From Gemmatimonadota bacterium (GTDB lineage: Bacteria > Gemmatimonadota > Gemmatimonadetes > Longimicrobiales > Gaopeijiaceae), in contig JAJDNC010000032.1 in assembly GCA_022340865.1 (NCBI GenBank), positions 1-64,000 on the forward strand: 64,000 bases of DNA, in the 5' to 3' direction. The notes beneath the pieces are model-generated. The model was not told where the DNA came from. It was given only the letters and a program-made list of their open reading frames with translations, and did not search any database. Both the position numbers and the translations under genes were made by a program. Positions 24,363-32,110 of this stretch are shown piece by piece (the first letter of the stretch is position 1; the number at the start of each line of letters is the position of its first letter).

Positions 24363-26051
24363 ATGCGCTCCGCCACCTTCATGGTGACCCTCGCCGGCGC
24401 TGCCCTTCTCGCCGCGGCTTTTCCGGGGGAGGTGTGCGCTCAGGCGACGCGGCCTCGAGCCTCCCTGCCTGCCGCGGACACCCTGGCCTCGCGCCGCCCG
24501 GACAGCGCGGCGGTGGTGGTGCGGGGGGACACGTTGGGCTTCCTGTATGGTGCGCTGGGTCCCTTCTCGGTGGAGGAACGCGCCGCCGGAATGGCCGAGC
24601 GCATCCGGAACCTCCGTTACGACGGAGTCGACACGGCTCGCGTCCGGATCGTGAAGGAAGACGGGCGGGTCGAGGTGTGGGCCGGCGACGTCGTCGTCGG
24701 CACGGTGACGGGCCAGGACGCGGTGGGCCGGGGCGCGAGCCTGGACGCGGCGGGCATGGCCATGGCCGCCATGGTGAGATCGGGGCTGCGCGCGCCACTC
24801 CTGACGCGCAACATCCGCGACCTCCTGCTGGGCCTGCTGAAGACCGCGCTGGCCACGCTGGTGCTGTACTGGCTCCTCCGGCTCATGGCCCGCTGGTACC
24901 CCCGCCTCTATCGCCGCATCCGCGGCATCCAGGAGAGCAAGCTCCGCGACGTGCGCTTCCAGGGACTGGTCCTCGTCTCGGGCGAGCGCATCCAGGCCGT
25001 CCTCCTGAGCGCCGTCCGGCTCTCGAGGCTCCTGGTGACGGCGCTTGTGGTCTTCGTGTACGGTGTGCTGGTCTTCAGCTTCTTCCCGCCCACGCGCATC
25101 GTGGCGCGGCGCATCGTCGCGCTGACGTGGGAACCCACGCGAGTGGCGCTCCTCGCGGTCATAGGGTACCTGCCCAACCTCTTCTACATCGCCGTCATCG
25201 GGGTGCTCACCTACTACGTGTTGCGGGTGGTGCACCTGGTCTTCAACGCGCTGGAAAGCGGCGCCATCCGCCTTCCGGGGTTCTATTCCGACTGGGCGCA
25301 GCCGACGTTCCAGATCTTCCGCGTGCTGGCACTCGCGTTCGCGGTGATCCTCATCTGGCCGTATCTGCCCAACAGCAATTCGACGGCCTTCAGGGGTGTG
25401 GCCGCGTTCCTCGGGCTCCTCGTCACGTTCGGGTCGGCGGGAGCGGTGTCCAACGTCGTCGGCGGCGTGGTCATGATCTACATGCGGCCCTTCAAGGTGG
25501 GGGACCGCGTGAAGATCTCCGATACCGTGGGGGACGTGGTCCAGCGCGGCATGCTGGTCACACGGCTGCGCACGCCGAAGAACGTGGAGATCACCATCCC
25601 GAACTCCATGGTGCTGGGAAGCCACATCGTGAACTACAGCGCCACGGCGCAGGACGGCGGGATCATCCTGCACACGGCGGTGACCATCGGCTACGCCACG
25701 CCGTGGCGGGAGGTCCACGAGGCCATGAAGGAGGCCGCCCGACGCACCGAAGGCGTCCTGTCGGAGCCGGAGCCCTTCGTGTTGCAGACGGCCCTCGGCG
25801 ACTACGCCGTCACCTACGAGCTGAACGCCCACACCGACCAGCCGGCGAGGATGCTCGCGCTCTACTCGAGCCTGCACGAGAACCTCCAGGACGCGCTGGC
25901 GGAGGCGGGCATCGAGATCCTGTCCCCGGCCTACCACTCCCTCCGCGACGGCAACGCCTCCACGATCCCGGCGCCCCACACGCCCCGGGGCTCGTGGGCG
26001 CGGGCGTTCAGGGTGCAGGACGTGAAGGGGGAAGATCCGGCGCAGGGGTAG
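24363..26051 (+). CDS. MscS-family mechanosensitive ion channel
   Basis: 562 residues. An N-terminal signal peptide ending in VCAQA is followed by a periplasmic domain (about 30-140) and several membrane helices. The MscS core has the pore-lining glycine/alanine helix (FLGLLVTFGSAGAVSNVVGG), then MRPFKVGDRVKISDTVGDV and the beta domain with TIPNSMVLGSHIVNYS. It should release solutes upon hypo-osmotic shock. Larger than E. coli MscS (286), in the range of MscK/YnaI-type members. ATG at 24363 is chosen to give the signal peptide. Confidence 0.92.
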   Translation: MRSATFMVTLAGAALLAAAFPGEVCAQATRPRASLPAADTLASRRPDSAAVVVRGDTLGFLYGALGPFSVEERAAGMAERIRNLRYDGVDTARVRIVKEDGRVEVWAGDVVVGTVTGQDAVGRGASLDAAGMAMAAMVRSGLRAPLLTRNIRDLLLGLLKTALATLVLYWLLRLMARWYPRLYRRIRGIQESKLRDVRFQGLVLVSGERIQAVLLSAVRLSRLLVTALVVFVYGVLVFSFFPPTRIVARRIVALTWEPTRVALLAVIGYLPNLFYIAVIGVLTYYVLRVVHLVFNALESGAIRLPGFYSDWAQPTFQIFRVLALAFAVILIWPYLPNSNSTAFRGVAAFLGLLVTFGSAGAVSNVVGGVVMIYMRPFKVGDRVKISDTVGDVVQRGMLVTRLRTPKNVEITIPNSMVLGSHIVNYSATAQDGGIILHTAVTIGYATPWREVHEAMKEAARRTEGVLSEPEPFVLQTALGDYAVTYELNAHTDQPARMLALYSSLHENLQDALAEAGIEILSPAYHSLRDGNASTIPAPHTPRGSWARAFRVQDVKGEDPAQG

Positions 26052-26052
26052 C

Positions 26053-26078
26053 AGGGTGCTCCCCTCTTTCAGCACCCT
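26053..26078 (+). terminator. Hairpin after the MscS gene
   Basis: 8-bp stem agggtgct/agcaccct (26053-26060 with 26071-26078), one base past the stop. No strong T run follows. Confidence 0.4.
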
Positions 26079-26110
26079 GTTGGGCGCGCCTCGCGCCGCC
26101 CTCGGGTGAC

Positions 26111-26170
26111 GGCGTCTCAAGGCGTCCCGCAGCGTCCCGCAGCGTCCCGCAGCGTCGCACGGTGTCGCGC
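26111..26170. repeat. Ten-base tandem repeat
   Basis: About six units of (g/a)gcgtcccgc: three are perfect at 26121-26150 (allowing the first base) and the outer ones are degenerate. It fills the gap between the converging MscS and ABC transporter genes. Confidence 0.75.
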
Positions 26171-26185
26171 GACGCCGCGTCCGCC

Positions 26186-27988
26186 TCAGACCACCGCGGG
26201 AGCGAACTGCAGCTCGTGGAGGCGGGCGTACAGCCCGCCCTTCGCCAGGAGCTCCTCGTGCGTACCCTCCTCCCGGAGCTCGCCGTGGTGGAGCACCAGG
26301 ATGCGGTCCGCATGCTGCACGGTGGACAGCCTGTGCGCGATGACCAGCGAGGTGCGCTCCTTCAGCAGCTCGTCGGTGGCCGCCTCGATGCGGGCCTCGA
26401 TCTCCGAGTCCACCGAGCTGGTAGCCTCGTCCAGAACCAGGATCTCCGGATCGAAGGCCAGCGCCCGGGCGAAGCTGACGAGCTGACGCTCGCCCACGGA
26501 CATGGTGGCGCCGCGCTCTCCCAGAGCCTGCGCGTACCCGTGGGGGAGGCGCTCGATGAAGGGCGCCGCACCCACGCGCTGGGCCGCGGCGCGGATGCGA
26601 TCGTCGTCGATCCCGCCGGCACCGAGGCGGATGTTGTAGGAGACGTCCTGGCTGAAGAGGAAGACGTCCTGGAGCACGAGACCGATGCGCGCGCGCAGGT
26701 CCCGCAGGCGGAGATGATGGATGGGCACGCCGTCCAGCAGGATCTGGCCCCGGCCCACGTCGTAGAAGCGCGTGAGCAGGTTGATGATGGTGGTCTTCCC
26801 GGCGCCGGTGTGCCCCACGATGGCCACCTTCTCGCCGGGGGCGACGCCGAAGCTCACGTCCCGCAGGACCCAGTCGGGCTCACCCTCGTCGTCCGTGCCG
26901 TAGGCGAACCAGACGCCGCGGAACTCTATGGCCCCGCGCGTCGGGACGGGAAGCTCGACGGGGTGCGAGGGATCGCGGACATCCACCTCTCGATCCACGA
27001 GCTTGAAGACCCGCTCGGAGGAGGCCATGGCGCTCTGCAGGAGGTTGTACTTCTCCGAGAGGTCCTGAATGGGGCGGAAGAACCGTCGCGCGTACTGGAG
27101 GAACGCCGCCACCACACCCACCGTGACGGCCCCGTGCAGCATCTGCACGCCGCCGTACGAGAGGATCAGCGCCAGGGCGATGGCCGTGAAGAACTCGATG
27201 ACCGGGAAGAAGAGGGCGTAGTACGTGATGGAGCGGAGATGGGCCTCGAGATAGCCGGCGTTGAGCTCCTTGTGCCGTCGCAGATCGGCGTCTTCCCGAT
27301 TGAAGAGCTGGACGACGCGGATCCCGGTGAAGCGCTCGTGCAGGAAGGCGTTCAGGCGGGCGAGGCGCGCGCGGATGTCGCGATACGCGGTGCGCACCTT
27401 CGCCCGGAACAGGAAGGCGGCGATGAAGACCAGCGGCAGCACGCTGAACGCCACCAGGGCCAGGCGCCAGTCCATGCGCAGCATGGCGATGACGATGAAC
27501 AGCAGCGTGAAGATGTCGCCGAAGACCGTCACCAGGCCCGAGCTGAACAGCTCGTTGAGGGTCTCGACGTCGTTGGTGATGCGCGTCATCAGGCGCCCCA
27601 CCGGATTCCGGTCGAAGAAGCCGAGGTCGAGACGCTGGAAGCGCGCGAAGATCTCCTTGCGGAGATCGTACATCACGCTCTGTCCGAGCCAGGTCGTGAG
27701 GAGTCCCTGGCCGTACTGGAAGGCGAACCCCAGCAGCACCGCTCCCCCGTACCCCAGTGCCAGCATGCCCACCAGGTGGAAGTTCTTCGCGGGGATCGCC
27801 TTGTCGATGACCTGCTGTGTCAGCCACGGGCCCACGACCTCCACGGCGGAACCCAGCATGAGCAGGGCGACCGCCACAACGACCTGGATCCGATAAGGGC
27901 GCAGATAGGAGAGGAGGCGTCGCATGAGCCGGGCGTCGTACGCCTTGCCCAGGGCTTCCTCTTCGTGCTGGATCGCGGGTTCAGCCAT
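26186..27988 (-). CDS. ABC exporter, half-size with fused membrane and ATPase domains
   Basis: About 600 residues: six membrane helices (about 30-310), then an ATPase domain with Walker A GHTGAGKTT, Q-loop region and Walker B ILVLDEATSSVD. The signature motif is MSVGERQ rather than the usual LSGGQ, a known variation. It is of the MsbA/MdlB type and should work as a dimer that exports lipids, drugs or peptides; the substrate is not evident. Two start codons are possible (ATG at 27988 or 28039); neither has a good ribosome-binding site, and I prefer the inner one, just before AEPAIQHEEE. Confidence 0.88.
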   Translation of the reverse strand: MAEPAIQHEEEALGKAYDARLMRRLLSYLRPYRIQVVVAVALLMLGSAVEVVGPWLTQQVIDKAIPAKNFHLVGMLALGYGGAVLLGFAFQYGQGLLTTWLGQSVMYDLRKEIFARFQRLDLGFFDRNPVGRLMTRITNDVETLNELFSSGLVTVFGDIFTLLFIVIAMLRMDWRLALVAFSVLPLVFIAAFLFRAKVRTAYRDIRARLARLNAFLHERFTGIRVVQLFNREDADLRRHKELNAGYLEAHLRSITYYALFFPVIEFFTAIALALILSYGGVQMLHGAVTVGVVAAFLQYARRFFRPIQDLSEKYNLLQSAMASSERVFKLVDREVDVRDPSHPVELPVPTRGAIEFRGVWFAYGTDDEGEPDWVLRDVSFGVAPGEKVAIVGHTGAGKTTIINLLTRFYDVGRGQILLDGVPIHHLRLRDLRARIGLVLQDVFLFSQDVSYNIRLGAGGIDDDRIRAAAQRVGAAPFIERLPHGYAQALGERGATMSVGERQLVSFARALAFDPEILVLDEATSSVDSEIEARIEAATDELLKERTSLVIAHRLSTVQHADRILVLHHGELREEGTHEELLAKGGLYARLHELQFAPAVV

Positions 27989-28066
27989 GTGGTGGGGCCA
28001 GGTGAATCGGGCCGCCGCGAGCGCAGCGGCCCGGTCCATACCCGCGCCGTCGGGAGGGCGTTCCCG

Positions 28067-28261
28067 CTATTGCGGGCCGGGCTCCGCCTGAGACGCCAGC
28101 TCCTCCGCGATCTTCCGCAGGGTGGCCTTCGTTCCCTTGAGGCTGTCCCTGAAGTCCATGGAGTCGGTGCCGGCGATCTCCATGCGAAGATCCGAGAGGT
28201 AGCTCTCCAGAGCCGCCCTCAACGTCTCCGCGTCGCGCCGGTTGAGGTCGAGGTGAATCAT
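28067..28261 (-). CDS. Small conserved helical protein, function unknown
   Basis: 64 residues, starting MIHLDLNRRDAETLRAALES. The ATG at 28261 has an excellent aaaggagg at the right distance. The whole chain is predicted helical with alternating charge, a two-helix hairpin. I recall similar short proteins in many bacteria but no known role. It is encoded between hisC and the ABC exporter in the same direction. Confidence 0.75.
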   Translation of the reverse strand: MIHLDLNRRDAETLRAALESYLSDLRMEIAGTDSMDFRDSLKGTKATLRKIAEELASQAEPGPQ

Positions 28262-28322
28262 GGCGGCCTCCTTTCTGCGGTCGTGCCGAACCTGGGAAGT
28301 GACCCCGCTTCCCATCCACCTC

Positions 28323-29417
28323 CTACCCCGGTAGGGCCTGGTTGGGGCCACGCCCCGGGTTCCCGCGGAAGGTGTCCAGGGCATCCAGGAAGCGCTCCAT
28401 GAGCGGCCAGGGGGCCATGGTCACACGCAGCGCGTCGGTGCCGTCGGGGTACTCTCCGACGAACGGACGCACCGCCACACCGTGGGAACGGATACCCAGC
28501 GCATCGGCACGGGCGTCGCCGCTGGGGGCCCGGAACAGGATGAAGTTGGCCAGGGACGGGAGGGGATCGAGACCGCGCTCCGAGAGGGCCGCATGAGCTC
28601 TCTCCCGGCAGGCGACGCAGTCCGAGACGGTGCGGGCCACCCAGCCCTCGGCGTCGGCGAGAGCGACGGCGGCGGCGGCGCACGCCATGCGGGAGACCTT
28701 GTACGGCCCCCGGGCCTTCTCCACCTCCAGAATGGTCTCGGGCGCGCCCGCGGCGTACCCCACGCGGAGCCCGGCCAGCCCGAAGGCCTTGGACATGGTC
28801 CGGGATACGAGCGTGCGCGTGCGCCCCACGGCGCGGGTGGCGAAGGAGTCGCCGCCGAAGTCGATGTAGGCCTCGTCCAGGATCACCAGCGGACCGTCCT
28901 CTCCGGCCGCCTCGAGAAGCGCGTCCACCCACTCCGCGGGAGCCAGGTGCCCCGTGGGATTGTTGGGCCTGCAGACGTAGACCAGCACGGGTCCCCCCTC
29001 GAGGAGGCGTCGCGGATCCGCCAGGGCGTCCGCCCAGGGAACGGAGCGTGCACCCATGCCGTTCATCCGTGCCAGCTGGAGGCCCATGGGAAATGTGGGT
29101 ACCGCCGCGGCCACGAAGTCGTCTGGGCCTCCGGCGCAGGCGCGGTACGCACAGTCCAGGATGTCGTCGGACCCGCATCCCGTGGCGATGCACGCCTCGG
29201 GAACCCCCAGATGGGCCGCTGCCGCTGCGCGCAGGTCGTCCGCATAGAGGTCCGGGTAGCGGGCCAGGGCGTTGTCGTCGGCGCGCCGGGCGACCTCGAG
29301 GGCTGCGGGGTGCGCACCCCACTGGTTGGTGTTGTCGCTCACGTCCAGCGCCACCGGCGTGCGGTCGAAGTGATATCGCCTCAGGGGCTCGTAGTCGGGG
29401 CGGGGAAAGGGGCTCAT
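28323..29417 (-). CDS. hisC: Histidinol-phosphate aminotransferase (HisC-like)
   Basis: 364 residues. A fold-type I PLP aminotransferase; the PLP lysine is in SRTMSKAFGLAGLRVGY. CRPNNPTGH and LVILDEAYIDF are the usual cofactor-binding motifs. It should transaminate histidinol phosphate in histidine synthesis, though close relatives act on other amino acids such as threonine phosphate or tyrosine. No other his gene lies nearby. The start at 29417 follows the first strong homologous residues (MSPFPRPDYEPLRRY). The divergent neighbour is the ADOP permease. Confidence 0.8.
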   Translation of the reverse strand: MSPFPRPDYEPLRRYHFDRTPVALDVSDNTNQWGAHPAALEVARRADDNALARYPDLYADDLRAAAAAHLGVPEACIATGCGSDDILDCAYRACAGGPDDFVAAAVPTFPMGLQLARMNGMGARSVPWADALADPRRLLEGGPVLVYVCRPNNPTGHLAPAEWVDALLEAAGEDGPLVILDEAYIDFGGDSFATRAVGRTRTLVSRTMSKAFGLAGLRVGYAAGAPETILEVEKARGPYKVSRMACAAAAVALADAEGWVARTVSDCVACRERAHAALSERGLDPLPSLANFILFRAPSGDARADALGIRSHGVAVRPFVGEYPDGTDALRVTMAPWPLMERFLDALDTFRGNPGRGPNQALPG

Positions 29418-29501
29418 GGGGTGTTCCGGACGGGAGCGGGGGGAAACCGGCGGCGGCTCCTCGTCGCGTCGGAGCCTCCGTGGGCCACGACCACGTAACG
29501 C

Positions 29502-29530
29502 TTGACCCGGGTTCGGGGCAACCATAATAG
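29502..29530 (+). promoter_or_regulatory. Promoter of the ADOP permease gene
   Basis: TTGACC at 29502-29507 and, depending on alignment, cataat (29523-29528, 15-bp spacer) or taatag (29525-29530, 17-bp spacer). It lies about 45-70 bases before the GTG start. Confidence 0.4.
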
Positions 29531-29573
29531 AGGGTCGTCGCAGCGCTCTCCCCCCTCCCCCCGGGAGCGTACG

Positions 29574-32066
29574 GTGTCCATTCTGCCTCGCGACCTCACG
29601 CACGGCCTCCGCTCGCTACGGAGCAACCCGGGCTTCACGGTGACGGCCCTGGTGACACTGGCCCTGGGGATCGGAGCGAGCACCGCGATCTTCAGCGTCC
29701 TGAACGCCGTGCTCCTTCGGCCGCTCCCGTACGCGAACCCCGACCGCCTGGTCATCATCACGTCGGACATGGTCGCGCGGAACGTGAAGGACTTCCCGTT
29801 GGCCCCCGGCGACGTCGCGGAGATACGGGACGGGGGCACTCTCTTCTCCGGCATCGCCGCCCTGCAGTCGTTCAATGTCCCCATGATGGACGAGAACGGC
29901 CGGGCCGAGATGATCAGCGGTGTGGCATCCACCACGAACCTGCTGTCGGTGCTCGGTGCGCAGGTGATCGCCGGGCGCGACTTCATCGACGCCGACGGCA
30001 CGCCGCCCCCGCGCAACACCGGCCCGGGAGGCGCGGCCCAGGCTCCCGCCGCCCCGCCGCCTTCCATGGTGATCCTGGGGTACGGGTACTGGCAGAGCCA
30101 CTACGGAGGGGACCGCAGCGTCGTGGGCCGCATGATCGACCTCCCCTTCGGTCGCGCCGAGGTCGTCGGCGTGGCACCACCGGGCCTCGTGCTGGTCTTC
30201 CCGCCGAGCTTCAGGGTGAACCGGAGCCCCGATGTCTACCTGGCCGCTCGCGTCGACTGGGCGGCGGGGTCGCACATCAACGTGGCGTTCCGCTCGATGG
30301 CGCGCCTCAAGGCCGGCGTCACGCTGGCCGCGGCGCGGACGCAGATGAACACCATCGCCGACGCACTGAAGGCGGAGACGCCCATCACGAAGACCGCCGG
30401 ACTGCGCCTGCGGGTCGAGCCCATGCGACAAGAGCTCGTCGCCGACGTGCGCCCGGCGATCCTCGCGCTCATGGGAGGAGTCACGTTCGTGCTCCTCATC
30501 GCCTGCGCCAACGTGGCGAACCTCCTGCTGGTGCGCACCTCGCGGCGCGAGCGCGAGCTGGCTGTGAGGGCGGCCCTGGGAGGGAGCCGTGGGCGGCTCG
30601 TGCGACAGATGCTCGTCGAGGCCCTCCTGCTCTCCGGAGGCGGGGCGGTGCTGGGAATCGGCCTGGCGATGCTGGGCGTGAAGGTGCTCGTCGCCATCGG
30701 CCCGCAGGACCTGCCCACCGTCGGTGGGGTGTCCATCGATCCCACCGTGCTCGGGTTCACCGTTCTGGCCGGCGCGGCGGCGGCGGTGATATTCGGCGTC
30801 GTGCCGGCGCTGCGCGCGTCGCGTCCGGACATCGTGGGCGTGCTCCGCTCCAGCGGCCGCACGTCGGAGCTGGGCGGGGGGCGGGTGCTGCGCAACAGCG
30901 TGGTCATCGTCGAGGTCGCCCTCGCGTTCGTGCTCCTCGTGGGCAGCGGCCTGATGTTGCGGAGCTTCGCCACGATGACGCGTGCGAACCCGGGCTTCCA
31001 GCCCGCGGGGCTGCTCACCTTCAACGCGCGCGACCGCCAGGCGGGCTCGCCCCAGGCCCAGCAGACGTTCATGAGCACCATGCGACAGCGGCTGGCGGCG
31101 CTTCCCGCGGTCACCGGCGTCACCGCGACGCTGGCCGTGCCGTTCAGCGGTGCCAACGCGCTCTGTCGGTGGGGCCCGGAGTCGGCCGTCAACGATCCCG
31201 AGGCGTTCCAGCAGGCGTACTTCTACGTGGTGATTCCCGGCTACTTCGAGGTGATGCAGACCAAGGTCCTCGCCGGGCGGACGTTCACGGAGGACGACAA
31301 CACGCCCACGTCGCCGTCGGTGGTCATCGACAGGGTTCTCGCTCGGAAGGCGTTTCCCGGAGCGCCCCTCGCGTCGGCCGTCGGCAAGCACCTGTACGTC
31401 CGCTACCGGGGCGACACCCCGGAGCTGGTGAACATCATCGGCGTGGTGGACCAGGAGCGCACGGACTCCCCCGCCGACGACGGCCGCGAGCAGCTCTATT
31501 TCGTGAACGGGCAGTTCAACCACCGGGCCGCAGGCACCTGGGTGGTGCGCACCGGGGGCGACCCGGCGGCACTGGGCGCGGAGGTCCGCTCCGTCGCCAG
31601 GGAGATCGACCCGTCCATGCCCGTCATGAACATGCGGCCCATGAGCGACTTCCTGGACCAGGCGCGCGCACCGACGCGCTTCTCCCTGGTGCTCGTCGGC
31701 ACCTTCGCGATCATCTCCCTGATCCTGGCGGCCGTGGGGCTCTTCGGCGTGCTCTCCACCATCGTGCGCCAGCGCACCGCCGAGGTGGGCGTGCGCATGG
31801 CGTTCGGCGCATCGAAGGAGCGCATCTTCCGGCAGATGGTGGGCGAGGGCATGCGGCTGGGCGCGGTGGGTCTGGTGCTCGGCTTGCTGGCGGCCTTCCT
31901 CCTCACCGGTGCCATGCGGAGCATGCTCGTCGGCGTCGCGCCGACGGATCCGACCACGTTCGCGGCCATCGCCGTCGTGTTCCTGGGGATCGCGGCGCTG
32001 TCGTGCTGGCTGCCAGCGAGGCGTGCGGCGGCCCTGGATCCGTCGGACGCGCTGCGAGAGGAGTAG
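29574..32066 (+). CDS. ADOP-family ABC transporter permease (MacB/FtsX-like)
   Basis: 830 residues from a GTG with gggag upstream. The pattern is two FtsX modules: an N-terminal membrane helix (TVTALVTLALGIGASTAIF) and periplasmic domain, three helices near 300-430 (FVLLIACANVANLLLVRTSRRERELAVRAALG), a second periplasmic domain, and three helices at the end closing with PARRAAALDPSDALREE. These acidobacterial-type duplicated orphan permeases have no ATPase gene beside them, as here. Export of peptides, lipoproteins or small toxic molecules is possible; the substrate is unknown. The remnant at 660-810 is a fragment of the same kind of gene. Confidence 0.88.
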   Translation: MSILPRDLTHGLRSLRSNPGFTVTALVTLALGIGASTAIFSVLNAVLLRPLPYANPDRLVIITSDMVARNVKDFPLAPGDVAEIRDGGTLFSGIAALQSFNVPMMDENGRAEMISGVASTTNLLSVLGAQVIAGRDFIDADGTPPPRNTGPGGAAQAPAAPPPSMVILGYGYWQSHYGGDRSVVGRMIDLPFGRAEVVGVAPPGLVLVFPPSFRVNRSPDVYLAARVDWAAGSHINVAFRSMARLKAGVTLAAARTQMNTIADALKAETPITKTAGLRLRVEPMRQELVADVRPAILALMGGVTFVLLIACANVANLLLVRTSRRERELAVRAALGGSRGRLVRQMLVEALLLSGGGAVLGIGLAMLGVKVLVAIGPQDLPTVGGVSIDPTVLGFTVLAGAAAAVIFGVVPALRASRPDIVGVLRSSGRTSELGGGRVLRNSVVIVEVALAFVLLVGSGLMLRSFATMTRANPGFQPAGLLTFNARDRQAGSPQAQQTFMSTMRQRLAALPAVTGVTATLAVPFSGANALCRWGPESAVNDPEAFQQAYFYVVIPGYFEVMQTKVLAGRTFTEDDNTPTSPSVVIDRVLARKAFPGAPLASAVGKHLYVRYRGDTPELVNIIGVVDQERTDSPADDGREQLYFVNGQFNHRAAGTWVVRTGGDPAALGAEVRSVAREIDPSMPVMNMRPMSDFLDQARAPTRFSLVLVGTFAIISLILAAVGLFGVLSTIVRQRTAEVGVRMAFGASKERIFRQMVGEGMRLGAVGLVLGLLAAFLLTGAMRSMLVGVAPTDPTTFAAIAVVFLGIAALSCWLPARRAAALDPSDALREE

Positions 32067-32110
32067 GGCTCCGGCTACCGCTCGTCTCATCGGGCGCTAT
32101 CATCCACCGC

